Of a DNA stretch of 64,000 bases, positions 58,803-64,000 are shown piece by piece. The position numbers and the translations under genes are program-made. The stretch spans positions 1,302,001-1,366,000 of the forward strand of contig NZ_JAGIOO010000001.1 in assembly GCF_017876755.1 (NCBI RefSeq), read 5' to 3'. The DNA comes from Crossiella equi. Lineage in GTDB: Bacteria > Actinomycetota > Actinomycetes > Mycobacteriales > Pseudonocardiaceae. The notes under the pieces were generated by a model that worked only from the letters and a program-made list of their open reading frames with translations, ran no database searches and had not been told where the DNA came from. The first letter of the stretch is position 1; each line of letters opens with the position of its first letter.

Positions 58803-59825
58803 CTACGCGGCGGGGTTGGTCGGGCGGCGGCGCAGGGCCGGGTTCCTGAGGGCCGGGGGCTGGTAGGCGATGTCGAGGGGGGCCGCGTCCGTGCCGGGTG
58901 GGGCCAGGGCGTCGATGCGGTCCAGCACGTCCTCCGGCAGGGTCACCTCGGCCGCCGCCAGCAGGTCTTCCAGCTGGGGCAGCGTGCGGGGGCCGATGAT
59001 CGCGGAGGTGACACCCGGGTGCCGGGTGGCGAAGGCCAGGGCCAGGTGGGCGAGGGGCAGACCGGCGTCGGCCGCCAGGTCGTGGAGGTCTTCGACCAGG
59101 TCCAGCGCGCGGGGGTCGGTCAGGTACTTCGGCACCCAGTTCAGGCGTTGGTTGGTCGGGGGCTGCCCCTTGCGGTACCGCCCGGCCAGCAGGCCCGAGG
59201 CCAGCGGGCTCCACACCAGGACGCCCAGGCCGTAGCGTTGGCAGAGCGGCAGGATCTCGCGTTCGATCGCGCGGTTCAGGATCGAGTACGTCGGCTGTTC
59301 CGTGCGCAGGCGTGCCAGGCCACGGCGTTCGGAGACCCACTGCGCCTCGACGATCTCCGAGGCCGGGAAGTTCGAGGAGCCGATCGCGCGGACCTTGCCA
59401 CTGCGCACCAGGTCCGTCAGCGCGGACAGCGGCTCCTCGATGTCCGTGCCCGGGTCCGGGTGGTGGATCTGGTACAGGTCGATGTGGTCGACCCCCAGGC
59501 GGCGCAACGAGTCCTCGACCGCGGTGAGGATCCAGCGGCGGGAGTTGCCGCCACGGTTCGGGTCCTCGCCCATGCGGCCGTTGAACTTCGTGGCCAGCAC
59601 GACGTCGTCGCGACGGCCCCGCAACGCCTTGCCCACGATCGTCTCGGTCTCGCTGTGGCCGTAGACATCCGCGGTGTCGATGAAGTTGACGCCCGCGTCC
59701 AGGGCCCGGTGCACGATGCGGGCGCAGTCCTCGTGGTCGGGGTTGCCCAGCGGGCCGAACATCATGGTGCCGAGGCAGAAGGGGCTGACCTGGATGCCGG
59801 TCCGCCCCAGCGCACGTGTCCTCAT
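58803..59825 (-). CDS. Aldo/keto reductase
   Basis: A protein of 340 residues. The tetrad is visible: Asp and Tyr in DTADVYGHSE, Lys in LATKFNG and His in YQIHHPDP. The N-terminal RTRALGRTGIQVSPFCLGTM and C-terminal GPRTLPQLEDLLAA (NADPH site) are standard for YghZ/Kv-beta-type AKRs. AGGAGAG lies before ATG 59825. Substrate unknown. Confidence 0.92.
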   Translation of the reverse strand: MRTRALGRTGIQVSPFCLGTMMFGPLGNPDHEDCARIVHRALDAGVNFIDTADVYGHSETETIVGKALRGRRDDVVLATKFNGRMGEDPNRGGNSRRWILTAVEDSLRRLGVDHIDLYQIHHPDPGTDIEEPLSALTDLVRSGKVRAIGSSNFPASEIVEAQWVSERRGLARLRTEQPTYSILNRAIEREILPLCQRYGLGVLVWSPLASGLLAGRYRKGQPPTNQRLNWVPKYLTDPRALDLVEDLHDLAADAGLPLAHLALAFATRHPGVTSAIIGPRTLPQLEDLLAAAEVTLPEDVLDRIDALAPPGTDAAPLDIAYQPPALRNPALRRRPTNPAA

Positions 59826-59895
59826 CGCGCTCTCTCCTGTTGCCGTTCGTCGGTACGGCACGACGATCGCAACAGAAGAGGACAGCTTGTGACCG

Positions 59896-60672
59896 CTACT
59901 CGGCGGGTGTCGGGTTCGCGCCGAGGAAGGCCTCCGTCATCGGCAGCACGTACTCCGCCCGGCGCACGACCTCCATGTGCTTGGTCCCCGGCAGCACGGC
60001 CAGCCGGGCGTCCGGGATGAGGTGGCGCATCGAGTCGGCGTGCTCGACCTTGACGAAGTCCCGGTCGCCGATGACGAGCAGCGTGGGCGCGGTGATGCGG
60101 CCCAGCTCCTCAGTGGACAGTCCGGGCCAGCTGTGCACCAGGACGTTCAGGCGGCCCATGAACTCGTCGAAGTGGTCCGGCTCCGGGGAGGCCGCGCGGT
60201 AGGCCTCGACCATGTCGGCGAAGTCCTGCGCGGTGGGCAGCAGGTCCGAGGTGCCCGCCGGGTCGGTGATCTCCTCGTGGTAACCGGACGAGTGGTAGTG
60301 CGCGGCCGCCGCGACCAGCCGGTTCACCCGGTCGGGGTATTCCAGGGCCAGGTACAGGCCCACCAGGCCGCCCAGGCTGAAGCCGAAGACGTCCGCGCGG
60401 TCGACCGACAGGTGGTCCAGCACGGCCACCACGTCGGCGGCGAAGCGGGAGAAGGACATGGGCTCGTCGGAGGAGCGGTCCCGGGTGCGGCCGTGGCCCT
60501 GCAGCTCGATCGCGATCACCCGGTACCGCCGCGCCAGGCTCGGCAGCAGGTCGGCGAAGGAAAGGTCGATGGTCAGGGCACCGCCGTGCAGCAGTACCAG
60601 GGGGCGGCCCTCGCCGTGCACTTCGTAGTACACGGCGAGGCCGTCGGCGGGGGCGTAACCGCTGGTGGTCAT
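59896..60672 (-). CDS. Alpha/beta hydrolase
   Basis: A protein of 258 residues with LVLLHGGALT (oxyanion), GFSLGGLVGL (nucleophile Ser), VIGDRDF (probable acid) and GTKHMEVV (His). It is followed by the AKR on the same strand, 70 bp away. Typical of haloperoxidase/esterase-like hydrolases; substrate unknown. Confidence 0.92.
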   Translation of the reverse strand: MTTSGYAPADGLAVYYEVHGEGRPLVLLHGGALTIDLSFADLLPSLARRYRVIAIELQGHGRTRDRSSDEPMSFSRFAADVVAVLDHLSVDRADVFGFSLGGLVGLYLALEYPDRVNRLVAAAAHYHSSGYHEEITDPAGTSDLLPTAQDFADMVEAYRAASPEPDHFDEFMGRLNVLVHSWPGLSTEELGRITAPTLLVIGDRDFVKVEHADSMRHLIPDARLAVLPGTKHMEVVRRAEYVLPMTEAFLGANPTPAE

Positions 60673-60760
60673 GGTGGAGCCTTCCTCGTGGTCCGCACAT
60701 CGTCACCAGCACAGACGTTTCCCGCCGCCCGAACTCATCGCCCCGGCGAGGTGAGCTGGG

Positions 60761-61726
60761 TCACACCCAGGAGGGCTGGGTCCTCAGCCACTCGCGCAAG
60801 CCCACCAGGCGCGGGTTCAGCTCGCGGGTCAGCGCGATGTCACGCGTGCGCACGAAGTAGGCGTCCGCCTCCTGGTAGAACTGGATGTTGGCGGCCGCCT
60901 CGCTGATCGGGAAGGAACCGTCGCCGCGGAACTGCTCGATCGTCAGCGGCCGGTACTCCACCGGCTCGCCCGCCGACTCGGCCAGGATCTCCGCGAGCTC
61001 CTTGCCGGTCAGGTGCTCCCCCGCGATGCCGACCGTACGGCCGATGAACTCGCTGCCCTTGAGGAAGATGCCGTACGCGGTGCGGCCGATGTCCTCCACC
61101 GCGACCAGGGTCAGCGTGCTGTCCCCCATCGGCATGACCAGCGCCAGCGTGCCGTCCTCGCCGCGCTGGGGCTTCATGCCGCCGGTCACCGACTCGTAGT
61201 ACATCGTGGTCTGGAGGAACGTGGTCGGCACGCCCTGCTCGCGGAAGAACGCGTCCGCCTCGGCCTTGGCGTCGAAGTGCGGCACCTTGAACCGGCCCAT
61301 CAGGGTCGGCGCGTCGCTGCCGAGGAAGTCGAGGACCGGCCGCGAGTCGTCCAAAGTGGACCACACCACGTGCTTGAGACCCTCGGCCTTGGCCGCGGCG
61401 GCCGCGGTGCGGGCCTGGTCGATCTCCATCTGCGCCCGGTCGCGGGCGGCCTCCTGCTCCGGTGTGCGGTCGGCCCAGAAGTTGGTCACCACGAAGGCGC
61501 CATAGGCACCCTGAAAGGCGCGGCGGACGCTGGCCTCGTCGTCCAGGTCGGCGGCCACGACTTCAGCCCCGCGCTCGGCGAGGGCCCGGGCGGCCGGGGA
61601 GTTGACGTCGCGGGTCAGGGCGCGCAGCGCGAACGGGCCGGTCGGGTCGTCCAGGATGGCGCGGGCGATGCCGCCACCCTGCGCACCGGTCGCGCCGACC
61701 ACAGCGATGATCTTCTTGTCGGACAT
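60761..61726 (-). CDS. NmrA-family NAD(P)-binding protein
   Basis: A protein of 321 residues: VVGATGAQGGGIARAIL (cofactor loop), ADLDDEASVRRAFQGAYGAF, then HVVWSTLDDSR, HFDAKAEADAFF and TFLQTTMYYES. It belongs to the NmrA/HSCARG type, which senses NADPH or reduces quinones. Probably co-transcribed with the luciferase-like oxidoreductase 28 bp upstream. Confidence 0.9.
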   Translation of the reverse strand: MSDKKIIAVVGATGAQGGGIARAILDDPTGPFALRALTRDVNSPAARALAERGAEVVAADLDDEASVRRAFQGAYGAFVVTNFWADRTPEQEAARDRAQMEIDQARTAAAAAKAEGLKHVVWSTLDDSRPVLDFLGSDAPTLMGRFKVPHFDAKAEADAFFREQGVPTTFLQTTMYYESVTGGMKPQRGEDGTLALVMPMGDSTLTLVAVEDIGRTAYGIFLKGSEFIGRTVGIAGEHLTGKELAEILAESAGEPVEYRPLTIEQFRGDGSFPISEAAANIQFYQEADAYFVRTRDIALTRELNPRLVGLREWLRTQPSWV

Positions 61727-61754
61727 TGAGATTCTTCCTTCTTCCCAGTGGTTG

Positions 61755-62798
61755 TCAGTTCGCGAAGGCCGCGCGCACCCGGGGCGCGACCTCGCGGCCG
61801 TAGAGCTCGACGGAGCGCAGCGCGCCCGCCTGGGTCATGCCGGGCAGCCCGTACTTCAGGTTGAAGCGGCTCGCGCCGAGCACCCGGAGCGCGGCGACGA
61901 TCTTGTCGGCCACCGTCTCCGGCGAGCCGACGTACAGCGAGCCGCCCGGGCCGACCTCGTGCTCGTAGGTCTGCCGGGTCGGCGGGCGGAACCCGCGCTG
62001 GCGCGACACCCGACCGAAGATCTCCATGTAGTGCGGGAAGAACTCCTCGCGGGCCTGCTCGTCGGTCTCGGCCAGGTGTCCCGGCGAGTGCACGCCGATC
62101 GGCAGGAGCTCCTCGACGTTCTCCGTGCGCAACGCCTCGCGGTAGAGGTCGGTGAAGGGCTTGAACCGGCTTGCCGGGCCGCCGATGATCGCCAGCAGCA
62201 ACGGCATCCGCAGTCGCGCGGCCCGCACCACCGACTGCGGGGTACCGCCCACGCCCAGCCACGCGGGCAGCCCGCCCGGGGTCTCGGTGTGCGGCACCAC
62301 GTCCTGGCCGGTGAGATCCGGGCGGAAGCGGCCGAACCAGGTGACCGGCTTCTCCTCGCGCAGCAACGAGAACAGCTCGACCTTCTCGGCGAACAGCTCG
62401 TCGTAGTCGCCGAGGTCGTAGCCGAACAGCGGGAAGGACTCGGTGCTGGAGCCCCGGCCGAGCACCAGCTCGGCGCGGCCCCGGGACAGCGCGTCCAGGG
62501 TGGCGTAGCGCTGGTAGACGCGCACCGGGTCGTCGGTGCTGAGCACGGTCACCGCGGAACCGAGGCGGATGCGCTCGGTGCGGGCGGCGATCGCGGCCAG
62601 CACGACGTCGGCGGCGGACAGCGGCATGTCGGGGGTGTGGTGCTCGCCGATGGCGAAGTGGTCCACCCCGGTGGTCTCGGCCAGCACGGCCTGCTCGACG
62701 AGCAGCCGGATGGCCTCGGCGTGGGAGACGGGGCTCCCGTCCTCGTCGCTGAGGACGTCACCGAAGGTGTCCAGGCCCAGCGTGATCGTCGTGGTCAT
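61755..62798 (-). CDS. Luciferase-like LLM-class flavin-dependent oxidoreductase
   Basis: A protein of 347 residues with the bacterial luciferase-like TIM-barrel pattern: TTGVDHFAIGEHHTPDMPL, RIRLGSAVTVLSTDDPVRV, RGRAELVLGRGSS and VHSPGHLAETDEQA. It uses FMNH2 or F420H2; which cofactor is not clear. First gene of a small operon with NmrA. Divergent from the NB-ARC gene at 62958. Confidence 0.92.
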   Translation of the reverse strand: MTTTITLGLDTFGDVLSDEDGSPVSHAEAIRLLVEQAVLAETTGVDHFAIGEHHTPDMPLSAADVVLAAIAARTERIRLGSAVTVLSTDDPVRVYQRYATLDALSRGRAELVLGRGSSTESFPLFGYDLGDYDELFAEKVELFSLLREEKPVTWFGRFRPDLTGQDVVPHTETPGGLPAWLGVGGTPQSVVRAARLRMPLLLAIIGGPASRFKPFTDLYREALRTENVEELLPIGVHSPGHLAETDEQAREEFFPHYMEIFGRVSRQRGFRPPTRQTYEHEVGPGGSLYVGSPETVADKIVAALRVLGASRFNLKYGLPGMTQAGALRSVELYGREVAPRVRAAFAN

Positions 62799-62957
62799 GC
62801 CACCAACCTGTCACCGCGGGTCGGCGCGCGCGTGCCCCTGCGAGGGGTACCCAGGGCAGGGGCAGCCGGAGCGGGTTCTCCAGAGCACTCGGTACGGGTG
62901 GGGCGGAACGGGTGAACCGGCGCGGGCCTGGCCCGCCGGGTCGGTAGCCTCGAGTCG

Positions 62958-64000
62958 GTGGTGGAGTCCGGCAACGTCGTGCACGGGGTGGCGCACGGGC
63001 TCGTCCAGGCCGGGCTGATCACCGGCGGCGTGCACCTGCACCCGCCCCGCGCCCCGCAGGTGCCCCGGCAGCTTCCTCCGGCCCCCGCCGGGTTCATCGG
63101 ACGGGCGGATGCCCAGGACCGCCTGACCGACTCGCTGGCCGCCGGGGTGTGTGCGCTGGCCGGGGCGGGCGGGACCGGCAAGACCTGGCTGGCCGTGCAC
63201 TGGGCACACCGGCACGCCGAGCGGTACCCGGACGGCCAGCTGTTCGTCGACCTGCGCGGTTTCAGCCCCGACAGCGCGCCGGTCGACCCGCTGACCGCGG
63301 TGCGCGCCTTCCTGGATGCCCTCGGCGCCGATCCCACGCACCTCACCGGCGGCCTCGACGAGCACAGCGCCCGGTATCGCAGCCTGGTGGCGGGCAAGCG
63401 GATGCTCATCGTGCTGGACAACGCCGCCGACGCCCGGCAGATCGGACCGTTGCTGCCCGGTGGGGACACCTGCGCCGTCCTGGTCACCAGTCGCCGGACC
63501 CTCACCGGCCTGCTCACCCGGCACGGTGCCACCCACCTGCCCCTGGACCCGCTCACCACCGAGGAAGCCCACGCCCTCCTGGTCCGGCGCCTGGGGGCGG
63601 CCCGGGTCGCGGCCGAGCCTCGCGCGGCGGCGGAGCTGGTTGAGCTGTGCGGCGGATTCCCCTTGGCACTGGGGATCCTGGCCGGGCGTGCGCACGCCAA
63701 CCCGCGCACACCACTGGTGGCGCTGGCCGAGGAGCTGCGCGAGCTGGGGCTGGGGGCGCTGGCCGACGAGGACCCCACTGCCAGCCTGCCCGCCGTGCTG
63801 TCCTGGTCCTACCAGGCGCTGACCGAGGACCAGCGGGAGGTGTTCCGGTTGGTCGGCAGCGCGCCCGGGCCCTGCCTCGGGCTGCCTGCCGCGGCCAGCC
63901 TGCTCGGGGTGTCACCGGCGCAGGCGCGGGTGGCGTTGCGCGGGCTGGTGCAGGCTTCCCTGCTCACCGAGGACGGTGGCCGGTGGCGGATGCACGACCT
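62958..64000 (+). CDS. NB-ARC/STAND protein, 3' end outside the window
   Basis: About 347 residues from GTG 62958 to the window edge. The N-terminus (GNVVHGVAHGLVQAGLITGG then VHLHPP) is the short VxQAG-x-I-x-GGVH motif typical of actinomycete STAND proteins. Walker A GAGGTGKT lies about residues 69-76, Walker B RMLIVLDNA and VLVTSRR (sensor), then CGGFPLALG (GLPL-like) and the start of the winged helix. Start is approximate. Effector or sensor domains would lie beyond the window. Confidence 0.85.
   Translation, partial: MVESGNVVHGVAHGLVQAGLITGGVHLHPPRAPQVPRQLPPAPAGFIGRADAQDRLTDSLAAGVCALAGAGGTGKTWLAVHWAHRHAERYPDGQLFVDLRGFSPDSAPVDPLTAVRAFLDALGADPTHLTGGLDEHSARYRSLVAGKRMLIVLDNAADARQIGPLLPGGDTCAVLVTSRRTLTGLLTRHGATHLPLDPLTTEEAHALLVRRLGAARVAAEPRAAAELVELCGGFPLALGILAGRAHANPRTPLVALAEELRELGLGALADEDPTASLPAVLSWSYQALTEDQREVFRLVGSAPGPCLGLPAAASLLGVSPAQARVALRGLVQASLLTEDGGRWRMHD

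Overview
The window is a very GC-rich chromosomal segment from an actinomycete. Reading frames show strong third-position G/C bias, GTG starts are common, and many genes overlap by ATGA or TGATG. The gene families (PucR, LuxR with tetratricopeptide regions, type II polyketide-like enzymes, STAND NTPases, Trypco1) suggest a Streptomyces or Pseudonocardiaceae-type genome. Family-level placement is inference. No tRNA, rRNA or CRISPR array was seen.

Left part (1-19.8 kb): a 5'-truncated beta-helix gene; a two-gene unit of a STAND-like ATPase and a membrane-anchored solute-binding sensor; a MarR-controlled operon of three short-chain dehydrogenases (SDRs) and an exported SMP-30-like protein; PucR, MarR and SDR genes; a Trypco1 plus trypsin-STAND-TPR pair; a TetR/nitroreductase pair with a clear operator; TerC; and a Pit phosphate transporter with its PhoU-like partner.

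19.9-30.0 kb is a small, apparently eroded aromatic-polyketide-type cluster lying between two paralogous LuxR regulators. One operon (minus strand) carries an acyl-CoA-dehydrogenase-like flavin monooxygenase, an SDR, an MFS exporter, an FMN reductase and a small ABM-like protein. The divergent operon carries a shortened ketosynthase whose nucleophilic Cys is Arg, a didomain aromatase/cyclase, a hotdog protein and only the heme-loop tail of a cytochrome P450. No chain-length factor or ACP is present.

30.3-36.1 kb looks like an accessory block. It holds a phosphotransferase-like kinase, a minus-strand operon of small zinc-ribbon, membrane and glycine-rich-domain-type proteins (one gene split by a frameshift), a divergent XRE regulator with an N-terminal Cys4 motif, and a NUDIX hydrolase. 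A 14-bp direct repeat lies at both ends.

36.1-50.6 kb contains a DHFR-like reductase, an AraC pseudogene, SDR, alpha/beta-hydrolase and VOC genes, a large HTH-STAND-WD40 protein divergent from an AAA ATPase, an NmrA protein divergent from a TetR/TetX-like FAD monooxygenase pair across two perfect tandem palindromes, a type-B carboxylesterase and an SDR remnant.

50.6-54.8 kb is a partial homoprotocatechuate meta-cleavage pathway (hpaE, hpaD, hpaG-like) plus an acetoacetate-decarboxylase-family gene. The promoters of hpaE and the decarboxylase-like gene share a near-identical operator. A deleted aldehyde dehydrogenase remnant lies between them.

The right end has a STAND protein with long HEAT-like repeats, an aldo-keto reductase, an alpha/beta hydrolase, an NmrA protein, a luciferase-like oxidoreductase and the start of another NB-ARC/STAND protein.

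Two themes stand out. P-loop STAND or STAND-like proteins are unusually dense (six in 64 kb). Several pseudogenes keep their first and last codons but have lost the middle (P450, AraC, SDR, ALDH).
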